DNA of 64,000 nucleotides, taken from assembly GCF_002252625.1 (NCBI RefSeq), contig NZ_NQKW01000006.1:1-64000 (forward strand), written 5' to 3'. Shown piece after piece: positions 54,407-63,161 of this stretch. The notes under the pieces are model-generated. The model made no database searches. It saw only the letters and a list, made by a program, of their open reading frames with translations, and was not told where the DNA came from. The stretch's first letter is position 1. Each line of letters opens with the position of its first letter. The position numbers and the translations under genes were made by a program. This DNA comes from Synechococcus sp. 1G10. GTDB taxonomy: Bacteria; Cyanobacteriota; Cyanobacteriia; PCC-6307; Cyanobiaceae.

Positions 54407-55093
54407 ATGCACAGCTCCAGCACTCGCATCACCCGGCGGCGCAGCTCCGCGGGTCCTGAGCCGGCGGCACCACCGCGGCGGCTGAGCACTCCTCCCCAGG
54501 GACGAAGCGAGAGTCGGCCCACATATCTCACCCTGCGCGACCACGGCAAGGTGTTTGTGGCCGACCTGCCCCGTCTCTCCGAGGGACAGCTCTCGCGTGT
54601 GGCCTCGGAAGCTCAGGAGGTGCTGGAGAGCCTGAACCGGCGCCTGGACGAGCTGGATCAGCTGCCCAGTCTCCAGCCAGCTGAGCAGGAGACCCAGATC
54701 AGGGCCAGTACAAAAAGGGGCGTCACCGAGCGCTTCCTGCATGCCATCGAGGACGAGCAGAGCGAGCGCCGCAACAACCCGGCCCTGCGCGCTGCGGCAG
54801 GGGAGTCGCTGGCGAGAGCCTTCCTGGAAATCTCCCGCCACCGCCTGCCGGGAGCCACGTTCGACTCCCTGCTGCAGGAGGCACTCAGCGCCTGCGACGA
54901 GCACAGCTCTGAAGTGGACAGCGGCGACACGACTTCCGGTGCAAGCCCCAGAAACGGCTCCAGTCAAGGAGTTGCCACCAGGACCACCACAGCCCTGAGT
55001 GGTGCAACCGCGGAAGTGGTGAGAATCCCCAGGCCTGGCGCCCTTCCCGTGGTGCTCTCTCCCGACCCCACCAGCACGTCTGCAGCGACGTAA
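54407..55093 (+). CDS. Conserved hypothetical protein, 228 residues
   Basis: Starts MHSSSTRITRRRSSAGPEPA with a basic, disordered N-terminus, then a likely folded core: PTYLTLRDHGKVFVADLPRL, SRVASEAQEVLESLNRRLDE, TKRGVTERFLHAIEDEQSER and LARAFLEISRHRLPGATF. The last 60 residues are Ser/Thr/Gly-rich. No enzyme motif, signal peptide or membrane helix is seen. It lies after purM on the same strand, 89 bp away. Confidence 0.65.
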   Translation: MHSSSTRITRRRSSAGPEPAAPPRRLSTPPQGRSESRPTYLTLRDHGKVFVADLPRLSEGQLSRVASEAQEVLESLNRRLDELDQLPSLQPAEQETQIRASTKRGVTERFLHAIEDEQSERRNNPALRAAAGESLARAFLEISRHRLPGATFDSLLQEALSACDEHSSEVDSGDTTSGASPRNGSSQGVATRTTTALSGATAEVVRIPRPGALPVVLSPDPTSTSAAT

Positions 55094-55134
55094 TCCTGCC
55101 GATCCTTCATCAGGTCTGATTATTCAGTTGCTGT

Positions 55135-56103
55135 TCAATCGCTGAGGAAGGGGTTGGCAGGCATCCGCACCGGCAGGGCCAGGGCCTGCCGGTCAAGGGC
55201 GAGGCGCTCCTGCTCGTCCAGCTGCCAGGCCAGTGCCGCCGCAGCTCCTTCAGCCTGCTCGGGGGTCCGCAGGCCGGGGATCGGCATGGCCCCGTGGGCC
55301 CTGCACCAGTTCAGGGCCACCTCGGACGTCTTGGCGCCGTGGTCAGCCGCGATGGCCCGCATCAGGGCCAACAGCGGCTCGATCCTCGGCCGAAGCCGCC
55401 GGAACAGCAGTCCCCTTGGGCCCTTGGGTGCTCCCGTGCCGTCGCCGGGCCGGTCACACAGCAGACCCAGGGCCAGGGGGCTGTAGGCGATCAGATCCAC
55501 CCCCAGCTCCCGGCAACAGGCCACCAGCTCCCCGCCCGTCACCGCTTCAGGGGCCAGGAGTGACGCCTGAATCTGAAGGCTGACCAGGCGCACCCCCCGC
55601 TCGCCCAGCTTCCGCTGCACCTCCCTCAGACGCCGGGGACCCATGTTCGAGACCCCCAGGCTCTCCACCTCACCCGCGATCACGCGATCCGCCAGCCCCT
55701 CCAGCAGGGGCCATTCCTGCCAGGGGGCATAGCGGGCGGTGCTCCAGTGCAGCTGCACCCGATCGAGTCGGCCGCCCAGCCGCTGGCGGGAGGCCTGGAG
55801 GGCGCGATCGTAGCCACGCCGGCCCAGGCGCCAGGGGAAGGGGGCCAGCTTGGTGGCCACACACAGATCGTTGCGCAGCTGGGGGGGCAGGGCCTGAAGG
55901 AACCCACCCAGCAACTGCTCACTGCGACCGGTGAAGCGGCCGGTGCCATAGGAGTCGGCCGTGTCGAAGAAGTGAAGCCCCAGGGCCACCGCCCGTTTGA
56001 ACGTGGCCTCCAGGGCGACGTCATGGAGATCGGGCCGATAGCCCCAGAGGAACTGGTTACCCCAGGCCCAGGTGCCCACGCCGATCGAAACGGACTGCGC
56101 CAT
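55135..56103 (-). CDS. Aldo/keto reductase
   Basis: A 322-residue NADPH-dependent reductase of the AKR fold: GVGTWAWGNQFLWGYRPDLH, FFDTADSYGTGRFTGRSEQL (catalytic Asp and Tyr), CVATKLAPFPWRLG (catalytic Lys), RVQLHWSTARYAP, IAYSPLALGLLCDRPGDGTG and a C-terminal AMPIPGLRTPEQAEG cofactor motif. The substrate is unknown. It converges with the gene at 54407 and diverges from the small gene at 56144. Confidence 0.9.
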   Translation of the reverse strand: MAQSVSIGVGTWAWGNQFLWGYRPDLHDVALEATFKRAVALGLHFFDTADSYGTGRFTGRSEQLLGGFLQALPPQLRNDLCVATKLAPFPWRLGRRGYDRALQASRQRLGGRLDRVQLHWSTARYAPWQEWPLLEGLADRVIAGEVESLGVSNMGPRRLREVQRKLGERGVRLVSLQIQASLLAPEAVTGGELVACCRELGVDLIAYSPLALGLLCDRPGDGTGAPKGPRGLLFRRLRPRIEPLLALMRAIAADHGAKTSEVALNWCRAHGAMPIPGLRTPEQAEGAAAALAWQLDEQERLALDRQALALPVRMPANPFLSD

Positions 56104-56143
56104 GAGGTCTCCGGGCTGCGAGCGACCTCGCCATGATCAGAGC

Positions 56144-56320
56144 ATGACGTTTCCACTGACCCAGAGCCCGACTGCACCGCCAGTGCCACGGTCAGCAGCG
56201 GTGGCGCAGCAGACCCAACAGCTGCAGCCCAGCGAACCGGTGCTGTGCAACCACTGCGGCCGCACTGCCACGAATGGCATCAGCTGCCAGGGCTACTGCG
56301 TGGCTGATTCGGAGTACTGA
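56144..56320 (+). CDS. Small cysteine-motif protein, 58 residues
   Basis: From ATG 56144 the product starts MTFPLTQSPTAPPVPRSAAV and ends with CNHCGRTATNGISCQGYCVA, in which CxxC plus two further cysteines could form one zinc or redox site. No family named. It lies 40 bp upstream of the aldo/keto reductase start on the opposite strand. Confidence 0.6.
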   Translation: MTFPLTQSPTAPPVPRSAAVAQQTQQLQPSEPVLCNHCGRTATNGISCQGYCVADSEY

Positions 56321-56378
56321 GGTTCACTCCCTCCGCCCGTGCGCTCATGGAGCCAGGCGGTTCCACAATGGAGGCCCT

Positions 56379-56951
56379 GTGCGTGGGTTCCCCTTGGCCA
56401 TCGGCACCACTCCCAACCCATCCCGAAGCCCTTTCTTTGTGGGGCCAGGCATTCGCCACGCAGGCCTGCTGCTGGCCGGGGCTCTGGTCAGCCTGCTGAT
56501 CCCCGTACCAGGCCTGCGGGCGGGTGAACAACAGTCCACCGACTTCGGGCGGGTGCAACGTGCCACCCGCAGCTGCGAGCGCAACCTCGCCGCGGCCAGC
56601 CCTGGCCCGTGCTCGGAGTTGCGCTTCGAGCAGAACCAGCAGGGACTGCTGAACATCCGCTTCGTTGGCAGCGGCAGCGGCGAGATCGCCACCAACCTCG
56701 TCACCTTCGTGGGGGTGGTCAAGCAGGGCGGCGCGGGGCTGAGCTGCCGCGAAGGACGCTGCCGCCTGGAGGGCCCCCTCAGCACCGAGATCACCAGCGT
56801 GAGTGAACTGGGCTTCGACCAGCGGGGGCTGCCCACCAGCCTGCCCAGCGCCTGGCCCGCCGATGGCACCTGCACGGTTGAGAAGCACGACGTGCGCTGC
56901 GAAGCCAGAGCCCTCTCAGGCGAGCGTTGGACGGCCACAGCCAAACTGTGA
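56379..56951 (+). CDS. Exported hypothetical protein
   Basis: From GTG 56379 the 190-residue product has an N-terminal hydrophobic segment (AGLLLAGALVSLLIPVPGLR, then AGEQQS) that fits a signal peptide. The mature part has six cysteines, mainly in pairs (RSCERNLAAASPGPCSEL, LSCREGRCRLEG, GTCTVEKHDVRCEA), suggesting disulphides in the periplasm. No known domain. Confidence 0.65.
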   Translation: MRGFPLAIGTTPNPSRSPFFVGPGIRHAGLLLAGALVSLLIPVPGLRAGEQQSTDFGRVQRATRSCERNLAAASPGPCSELRFEQNQQGLLNIRFVGSGSGEIATNLVTFVGVVKQGGAGLSCREGRCRLEGPLSTEITSVSELGFDQRGLPTSLPSAWPADGTCTVEKHDVRCEARALSGERWTATAKL

Positions 56952-56990
56952 ACGAGCCCTCCGGCAGCCCACCGGCAGTAGGGAAATCAG

Positions 56991-57061
56991 AGGCGGCACC
57001 CAGATTCGAACTGGGGGTAAAGGATTTGCAATCCTCTGCCTTACCACTTGGCCATGCCGCC
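56991..57061 (-). tRNA. tRNA-Cys(GCA)
   Basis: A 71-nt minus-strand cloverleaf: acceptor GGCGGCA with TGCCGCC, D-arm TGGCCAAGTGGTAAGGCA, anticodon loop ATTGCAA with GCA, and T-arm with GTTCGAATC. CCA not encoded. It lies antisense to the upstream end of the LpxB-related frame. Confidence 0.96.
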
Positions 57062-58348
57062 ATTTCGGGGGCGAACCCCCTTGCTGCGGATCGTATCAGC
57101 CGTCAACGGCAGCCCTGGCTGCTGCTGCTCAGCAATGGCCATGGGGAAGATCTGATCGGTCTGCGCATCCTGCGGGCACTGCACCAACGGCGCCCGGAGT
57201 TGCAGCTGCGTGTCCTGCCGCTGGTGGGAGAGGGGGAGACCTACCGGGAGGCGGAGCAGGACGGCTGGCTGCAGCGGGTAGGGCCCCGCCAGCGGCTGCC
57301 CAGCGGAGGCTTCAGTAACCAGAGCCTCTCTGCGCTTTGGCGCGATCTGGGCGCTGGTCTACCAGGCCTCAGCTGGCGGCAGTGGCAGCTGGTGCGCCGC
57401 TGGGGTGCCAGCGGCGCGCCGATCCTGGCGGTGGGGGATCTGCTGCCCCTGCTGCTGGCCTGGGCCAGCGGCGCGCCCTACGGCTTCCTGGGCACTCCCA
57501 AAAGCGATTACACCTGGAGGAGCGGACCCGGCCGCAACCCCTTTGCCGACCGTTACCACCGCTGCAAAGGCAGCGAATGGGATCCGTGGGAGTGGGCCCT
57601 GATGGCGGATCACCGCGCCCGGCTGGTGGCGGTGCGCGATGGCCTGACCGCCCGGGGGCTGAGGCGCCGGGGGGTGGCGGCGCTGGCGCCAGGTAACCCG
57701 ATGATGGATCAGCTCGATCGGTTGCCCCTTCCCGAGCCACTCAGGCAGCGGAGACGAATCGTGCTGCTCTGCGGTAGCCGTCTGCCGGAGGCCCTTGCCA
57801 ACGCCCGGCTGCTGCTGGCAAGCCTGGCCTGCCTTCCTGCACGAGAGCCGCAGGTGGTGCTCTGCCCCACCGGCTCCCGGCCCAGCCGCCAGGATCTGGA
57901 GCCGATCCTGGCCGCCCATGGCTACCGCGAGGTTGCCCTGCCGCAGGGTTGCGGCGGCGCGGCGGCCTGGCAACTCCAGCAGCGGCTGCTGCTGCTGGGG
58001 CCGAGCTGCTTCGAGCGCTGGGCCGGCTGGGGGGAGGTGGGCCTGGCCACCGCCGGCACCGCCACCGAACAACTGGTGGGGCTTGGGGTGCCAGTGCTCT
58101 CGCTACCAGGGCCGGGACCTCAGTTCAAGCTCGGTTTCGCGCGGCGGCAGAGCCGGCTGCTGGGGGGAGCGGTGCGGCCCTGCGCATCTGCGCAGGAGCT
58201 GGCCGTCGAACTGGAGCGACTGCTTGGTGATGCCCAGCTGCGCCAGCACCTCGGCGCCATCGGCCGGCGGCGAATGGGGGACACGGGAGGCAGCGAGCGG
58301 CTGGCAGCCCTGGTGGACCGGCAGCTGCTGGCCCAGCCACAGGGATGA
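57026..58348 (+). CDS. Lipid-A-disaccharide synthase-related glycosyltransferase
   Basis: A protein of about 440 residues resembling LpxB, with the N-terminal LLLLSNGHGEDLIGLRILRA, YGFLGTPKSDYTWRSGPGRN, ALAPGNPMMDQLDRLPLP, IVLLCGSRLPEAL and the donor-binding GLATAGTATEQLVGLGVPVL, SLPGPGPQFKLGFARRQSRL. Conserved sequence begins about 57110. The chosen TTG 57026 lies inside the antisense tRNA-Cys; no ATG, GTG or TTG occurs in frame between 57061 and the conserved part, so ATT 57062 is the other option. Confidence 0.75.
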   Translation: MQSSALPLGHAAISGANPLAADRISRQRQPWLLLLSNGHGEDLIGLRILRALHQRRPELQLRVLPLVGEGETYREAEQDGWLQRVGPRQRLPSGGFSNQSLSALWRDLGAGLPGLSWRQWQLVRRWGASGAPILAVGDLLPLLLAWASGAPYGFLGTPKSDYTWRSGPGRNPFADRYHRCKGSEWDPWEWALMADHRARLVAVRDGLTARGLRRRGVAALAPGNPMMDQLDRLPLPEPLRQRRRIVLLCGSRLPEALANARLLLASLACLPAREPQVVLCPTGSRPSRQDLEPILAAHGYREVALPQGCGGAAAWQLQQRLLLLGPSCFERWAGWGEVGLATAGTATEQLVGLGVPVLSLPGPGPQFKLGFARRQSRLLGGAVRPCASAQELAVELERLLGDAQLRQHLGAIGRRRMGDTGGSERLAALVDRQLLAQPQG

Positions 58349-58379
58349 TGGGGTCTCACCTCACTAAGACGCGCACCCG

Positions 58380-58637
58380 ATGCCAGCACCGATCGACCGG
58401 GCCTACGCCACCGTCACCGGTCAGCTGGCCACCCTGCTGGGTGTGAGCATCGCCGCGGCCAGGCGCCGGGTCGACCAGCAGGCTGCCCGGGAAGGAACAC
58501 GCTCGCCAGACGAGCGCATCACGATCGCCGAGCGGATGATCCAGGAGGCCCAGGGAGGTGCCAGGGCCCAGGGTCAGCTGCTGGATGCGCTTCTGGTCGC
58601 CGAAGACGACGAAAGCGGCTTCATGGTCGAGGACTGA
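58380..58637 (+). CDS. Conserved hypothetical protein, 85 residues
   Basis: MPAPIDRAYATVTGQLATLL, then GVSIAAARRRVDQQAAREGT, DERITIAERMIQEAQGGARA and an acidic end (EDDESGFMVED). It is mostly helical, with no cysteine or membrane helix. It lies 31 bp after the LpxB-related gene on the same strand. Function unknown. Confidence 0.6.
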   Translation: MPAPIDRAYATVTGQLATLLGVSIAAARRRVDQQAAREGTRSPDERITIAERMIQEAQGGARAQGQLLDALLVAEDDESGFMVED

Positions 58638-58649
58638 TCTCCGGATCCC

Positions 58650-59312
58650 TCAGCGGGACTGGGTGGAATGCTCGAACACCGAGCCGAAGCGGCTGCGGTC
58701 GAGCTCAGCGAAAACCGGCAGGCAGGCGAAGCAACGGCGGGCCAGATCGAAGCGCTCCTCCCGCTCAAGGATGGCGGCCAAGGCGTGGCGGGCGGCCAGC
58801 AGGTAACGCACGTCATTGGCGGCATACACCAGCTGGGCTTCGCCCAGGTCCTCGACCCGGCCCCAGTCGCTGCTCTGCGACTGCTTGTCGAGTTCGATCC
58901 CCACCAACTCCTGCACCACCTCCTTGAGCCCGTGGCGGGAGCTGTAGGTGCGGGCCAGGCGGCTGGCCACCTTGGTGCAGAACACCGGCGCCACGGAGAT
59001 GCCGAGGCCTTCCCCCAGGGCTGCAAGATCGAAGCGGGCGAAGTGGAACACCTTCTCGATCGCCTGACTCTCCATCAGCTCGCGCAGACGCGGCGCCTCC
59101 TGCTGGCCCCGGGCGATGCGGATGCAGCAGACGTTGTCGAGGTGGTCGGCGATCTGCACCAGGCAGAGGCGGTCGCGGCCATGGACCAGCCCCATCGCCT
59201 CGGTATCGACCGCAAGGGCCGGAGCCTGGGTCAGCAGGCTGAGCCATTCGGCGTCGAGATCCCCCTCGAAGACCGCGAAGCGATGGGGGTTTGAGACAAG
59301 GGCCGAGGGCAT
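58650..59312 (-). CDS. Ribonuclease D-like 3'-5' exonuclease
   Basis: From ATG 59312 the 220-residue product is a DEDDy exonuclease domain without HRDC: motif I LAVDTEAMGLVHGRDRLCLV (Asp and Glu), motif II HFARFDLAALG (Asp), motif III LVYAANDVRYLLAARHAL (Tyr and Asp). Cyanobacterial stand-alone domains of this type act in RNA 3'-end processing. A start eight codons upstream (59336) is also possible. Confidence 0.88.
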   Translation of the reverse strand: MPSALVSNPHRFAVFEGDLDAEWLSLLTQAPALAVDTEAMGLVHGRDRLCLVQIADHLDNVCCIRIARGQQEAPRLRELMESQAIEKVFHFARFDLAALGEGLGISVAPVFCTKVASRLARTYSSRHGLKEVVQELVGIELDKQSQSSDWGRVEDLGEAQLVYAANDVRYLLAARHALAAILEREERFDLARRCFACLPVFAELDRSRFGSVFEHSTQSR

Positions 59313-59383
59313 GAGCGCGGGAGCAACCAACGCCATCGTGCCGAAAGGGGGAGAATGAATCGCTTCCGCCCTGAATCGCCCGC

Positions 59384-59950
59384 GTGCCGTTGACTCTGTC
59401 CCCCGCCCTGGGCTCCACCCTCCTGCTCACACTGCTGCTGGCCATCGGCCTGGTGTTCTTCCTGCGCGCCGCCAGCAAGGACCGCACCACGGTGGTGGAT
59501 GTGCAGTCGCCGCGGCCGGCCCTGGAAGTGCTGGATGGCCTCAGCCAGTGGCTGAGGCAGCGGGGCTGGCAGGCGGAAGCAGGGGATCCCGAACGACGGG
59601 TGCTGCGCTTCCGCGGCCAGGTGGGAGCCAGCGGCACCCTGGCTCTGCTGCTCTCCCTGCTGGGAACCGTCGGGGCGGCCTGCCTGGGCCTGGTGCTGCG
59701 CCAGTTGCTACCGGTGCTGGGGTGGTGGCCGCTGCTGCTCGCCCTGCTCGGCCCACTTGCGGGGCTGATCTACCGGCGGAGAGCCGCCCGCCAGGAACTG
59801 GTGGAACTGCGCCTGATCAGCGACGATGACGCTCCCCTAAGCCAGCTGCGACTGCGGGCACACCGCGACGAGCTGATCGCCCTGGAACTTGAGTTGGGGC
59901 CCCTGCTGCAACTGGCCAGTGACGGCACCCTGCTGAGTTCCCCCATCTGA
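59384..59950 (+). CDS. Cofactor assembly of complex C subunit B (CCB1-like)
   Basis: From GTG 59384 the 188-residue product has a membrane helix near the N-terminus (TLLLTLLLAIGLVFFLRAAS), a soluble piece with QSPRPALEVLDGLSQWLRQR, and a pair of helices (LALLLSLLGTVGAACLGLVL, LLPVLGWWPLLLALLGPLAG). This pattern matches the CCB1 factor that attaches haem c-n to cytochrome b6, whose gene (petB) is also in this window. The name comes from family memory and the match is moderate. Confidence 0.65.
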   Translation: MPLTLSPALGSTLLLTLLLAIGLVFFLRAASKDRTTVVDVQSPRPALEVLDGLSQWLRQRGWQAEAGDPERRVLRFRGQVGASGTLALLLSLLGTVGAACLGLVLRQLLPVLGWWPLLLALLGPLAGLIYRRRAARQELVELRLISDDDAPLSQLRLRAHRDELIALELELGPLLQLASDGTLLSSPI

Positions 59951-59964
59951 ACAACCCCAGAAAG

Positions 59965-60798
59965 ATGCGTCAGCTTCACCCGACCCCTACCTCACGCCGC
60001 CGCTGGGCACGACCAAGCCCCCCCAGATGGGCCCTGTTCGCCCTGGCCCTGGTGCTGGTGCTGGGCAGCGCCGCCAAAGCCCCGGCCATGTTCTCCATCG
60101 ATCCGCTCACAGGCCCGCGCACACCACTCAACAAAGACTGGATCGGCCGTAGGTCGCTGGCGGCCGGAACCCCGATTCTGGTGATGGCCGGTCACGCCGA
60201 TTCCCAGGGCATGGCCGGCGCCGGCACCAGCGGTGAAGCGGTGGATCGCTTCGGAGCCCAGCCGATGGTGGCCGGCATCCGGGATGAGCTCTACTGGAAT
60301 TGGCTCACCGCCGAGAGGGTGGTGTCGCTGGGACGCAAGCGCGGCCTGCCGATCAGGCTCTACATACCTCCGGAGCGCAGCATCGCCGATGGAGAAGATC
60401 CCCGCACCAACTGGAGCGTGGGCAAGGAGCACGTGCGCCGGGGGGGCTACGCCATGGAGATTCACTACGACGCCTACGGACCCGACGGCTTTGGCTCAGG
60501 ACTGATCCCACCGCTGCACCAGGTCCCCAGCCTGCTCGACGAAAGCCTGGCTGCCGCCTTCGGGGCCTTCCCCTTTCAGTTCCGGGGGGGGCTGGGCGCG
60601 CCGCGCCGGGGTATCGCCATCCTTGAGATCGGCAAGCTGGAGAGTCCGCTGGAGACGGCGCTGAGGGATCCCAGCAGCCGGGATGCAGCGCTCAACGCCA
60701 TCGCCGAGCGGGTGGTGCTGGCCCTGGAGCAAGGTCTCAGCCTCCGCTCCAGAAACCTGCCGACCACTTCCTTGGCCAATCCGGCAAGCCGCCCCTGA
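59965..60798 (+). CDS. Exported protein, probable N-acetylmuramoyl-L-alanine amidase-like
   Basis: A 277-residue protein with a Tat-like N-terminus (SRRRWARPSPPRWALFALAL) and a mature domain with metal-type motifs: MAGHADSQGMAGAGTSG, YAMEIHYDAYGPDGFGSG and AILEIGKLESPLE. These recall the His/Glu/His/Glu of amidase_3 enzymes, which cleave peptide stems from peptidoglycan. Assignment is tentative. It starts 14 bp after the CCB1-like gene. Confidence 0.6.
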   Translation: MRQLHPTPTSRRRWARPSPPRWALFALALVLVLGSAAKAPAMFSIDPLTGPRTPLNKDWIGRRSLAAGTPILVMAGHADSQGMAGAGTSGEAVDRFGAQPMVAGIRDELYWNWLTAERVVSLGRKRGLPIRLYIPPERSIADGEDPRTNWSVGKEHVRRGGYAMEIHYDAYGPDGFGSGLIPPLHQVPSLLDESLAAAFGAFPFQFRGGLGAPRRGIAILEIGKLESPLETALRDPSSRDAALNAIAERVVLALEQGLSLRSRNLPTTSLANPASRP

Positions 60799-60830
60799 TC
60801 AACGAAGGCCCCAGAGTGAGGGGGCAGGGT

Positions 60831-61919
60831 TCAGTCGTAAGCACCCCGGGCCCGGCAGAGCTCTTCTAGCGCAGCATCACCGAACCAGTTCTGGGGCTTG
60901 GTAAACACCTCGGTGACCAGGGCTTCACGACTGCCAGGCTCGGGGCCGTAGCCGTATTCCCAGCGCACCAGCGGTGGCAGCGACATCAGGATCGATTCCG
61001 TGCGTCCGTTGGTCTGCAGGCCGAAAATCGTGCCGCGATCGAACACCAGGTTGAACTCCACATAGCGGCCACGGCGGTAGAGCTGAAATTGCCGCTCCCG
61101 CTCCCCGTAGGCGGTGCCATGGCGCTTCTCCACGATCGGCACGTAGCTGGGCAGGAAGGCGTTACCGCAGGCGCTCGCCAGCTGGAACAGCTGCTCCCAG
61201 CTGCGGGGCACCGCTCCTGTGGCAGCCGCCACGGCCGCGGCCGGACCGCTGGGATCCTGACCCTTGTACAGCTCTCCGGAGGGATCCTGGTAGTCGTAGA
61301 AGATGCCGCCCACCCCCCGGGTTTCGCCGCGATGCTTCAGAAAGAAGTATTCATCGCACCAGGGCTTGAACACCGGATACAGCGTCGGATCGACGCCGTC
61401 ACAGGCTGCCTTGAGGGTGCGGTGGAAGTGACGGGCATCCGCCAGGAAGGGGTAGTAGGGGGTGAGGTCGGCGCCACCGCCGAACCACCAGACCGGACCC
61501 GCCTCGAAGTAGCGGTAGTTGAGGTGCACCGTGGGCACATAGGGATTGCGGGGGTGGAGCACCATCGATGTGCCGGTGGCGAACCAGCGCTGGCCGGCGG
61601 CCTCTGGCCGCTGACTGAGAATTGAAGGGGGCAGCTGATCGCCCTCGACCTCGGAAAAATTCACCCCGCCCTGCTCGAAGATCCGGCCGGCCTTCATCAC
61701 CCGCGAGCGGCCGCCGCCGCCCTCCGGCCGCTCCCAGCTCTCCTCCTGGAACACCCCTTCGCCATCGAGGGCCTGCAGACCGGCACAGATGCTGTCCTGG
61801 AGGCCCATCAGCAGGGCGCGAGCGCGGGCACGGGAGTCGGCAGGCGGACGCTCAAGGGGCTGAGGCCCTCCCTGGCCCTTCTCCCCATCGGCCACGCCCG
61901 TCTGTCCCTGCTCCACCAC
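60831..61919 (-). CDS. hemF: Oxygen-dependent coproporphyrinogen III oxidase
   Basis: HemF converts coproporphyrinogen III to protoporphyrinogen IX with O2, in haem and chlorophyll synthesis. The 362-residue product has [80 protein letters not shown] and [20 protein letters not shown]. The real start may be ATG 61808. It converges with the amidase-like gene. Confidence 0.95.
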   Translation of the reverse strand: MVEQGQTGVADGEKGQGGPQPLERPPADSRARARALLMGLQDSICAGLQALDGEGVFQEESWERPEGGGGRSRVMKAGRIFEQGGVNFSEVEGDQLPPSILSQRPEAAGQRWFATGTSMVLHPRNPYVPTVHLNYRYFEAGPVWWFGGGADLTPYYPFLADARHFHRTLKAACDGVDPTLYPVFKPWCDEYFFLKHRGETRGVGGIFYDYQDPSGELYKGQDPSGPAAAVAAATGAVPRSWEQLFQLASACGNAFLPSYVPIVEKRHGTAYGERERQFQLYRRGRYVEFNLVFDRGTIFGLQTNGRTESILMSLPPLVRWEYGYGPEPGSREALVTEVFTKPQNWFGDAALEELCRARGAYD

Positions 61920-62049
61920 TGACGATCACGCCCCGCCGGACGTCCGAAACCCCTCTACCATTCCAGCCCGTCGAGCCGCTGCACAACCCTTCGAGAGCCT
62001 CTGTCATGGGGGCGGCCCCTAGGATCGACCCCAATGACGGCTCCTCTGG

Positions 62050-63156
62050 ATGGCCACCGCTGAACAGGCTCTCGCCGCCCTTGAGCCCCTCTGCGACGCG
62101 GGCACCGGCCGCAGTCTGCTCGAAATGGGCTGGATTCAGCAGGTGCGTCCTCAGGGCAGCCGCGTGGTCTTCAGCCTGGCCTTGCCGGGTTACGCCACCA
62201 GCCAGCGGGAGCGAATCGCCGCCGAAGCCCGCGCGGCGCTGATGGCCCTTGAAAGCATCGATGATGTACAGATCGAGCTGGCTCAGCCCAGCGGTGGAGG
62301 GCGGCCCGAGGGATCACCGATCGGCGGAGCGGGTCACGGCCCCGGTGGTGGCGGCAACCTGCCCGAGCGCCAGGGCATCCCAGGCGTGGGCAGGATCATC
62401 GCCGTCAGCAGCGGCAAGGGCGGCGTGGGCAAGAGCACCGTGGCGGTGAACCTGGCCTGTGCCCTGGCCCAGAGCGGCCTGCGGGTCGGCCTGCTGGATG
62501 CCGACATCTACGGCCCGAACGCCCCGACCATGCTGGGTGTGGCCGACCGCACCCCGGAGGTGCGCGGCAACGGCAACGAGCAGGTACTGGTGCCGATCGA
62601 GACCTGCGGCATCGGCATGGTTTCGATGGGGCTGCTCATCCAGGAGAACCAACCGGTGGTGTGGCGGGGACCGATGCTCAATGGCATCATCCGCCAGTTC
62701 CTGTACCAGGCCGACTGGGGTGAACGCGACGTGCTGGTGGTGGACCTGCCGCCCGGCACCGGCGATGCCCAGCTCACCCTGGCCCAGGCGGTGCCGATGG
62801 CCGGCGTGGTGATCGTGACCACACCCCAGCGGGTCTCGCTGCAGGACGCCCGCCGCGGCCTGGCGATGTTCCTGCAGATGGGGGTCCCCGTGCTCGGCGT
62901 TGTCGAAAACATGAGCGTCTTCATCCCCCCCGACCGGCCCGAAGCCAGTTACGCCATCTTCGGCAGTGGCGGCGGGGCCACCCTGGCCGCCGAAGCTGAC
63001 GTGCCCCTGCTGGCCGAGCTGCCTCTGGAGATGGCGGTGGTGGATGGGGGAGACAGGGGTCAGCCGGTGGTGATCGCCAGACCCGAGTCGGCCACAGCCC
63101 GCGCTTTCCAGGCCCTGGCACAGCGGATCGCAAGCCTCAGTCTTGCCGCCGCCTGA
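62050..63156 (+). CDS. mrp: Mrp/ApbC-type P-loop Fe-S cluster carrier ATPase
   Basis: A 368-residue protein with an N-terminal MIP18/DUF59 domain (about 1-90) and a Mrp/NBP35 ATPase: IIAVSSGKGGVGKSTVAVNL (Walker A), LLDADIYGPNAPTMLGV, LVVDLPPGTGDAQLTLAQ and PVLGVVENMSVF. The usual C-terminal CxxC after VENMS is missing (IPPDRPE instead), so cluster binding may differ from the classical form. Confidence 0.92.
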   Translation: MATAEQALAALEPLCDAGTGRSLLEMGWIQQVRPQGSRVVFSLALPGYATSQRERIAAEARAALMALESIDDVQIELAQPSGGGRPEGSPIGGAGHGPGGGGNLPERQGIPGVGRIIAVSSGKGGVGKSTVAVNLACALAQSGLRVGLLDADIYGPNAPTMLGVADRTPEVRGNGNEQVLVPIETCGIGMVSMGLLIQENQPVVWRGPMLNGIIRQFLYQADWGERDVLVVDLPPGTGDAQLTLAQAVPMAGVVIVTTPQRVSLQDARRGLAMFLQMGVPVLGVVENMSVFIPPDRPEASYAIFGSGGGATLAAEADVPLLAELPLEMAVVDGGDRGQPVVIARPESATARAFQALAQRIASLSLAAA

Positions 63157-63161
63157 TCAAG

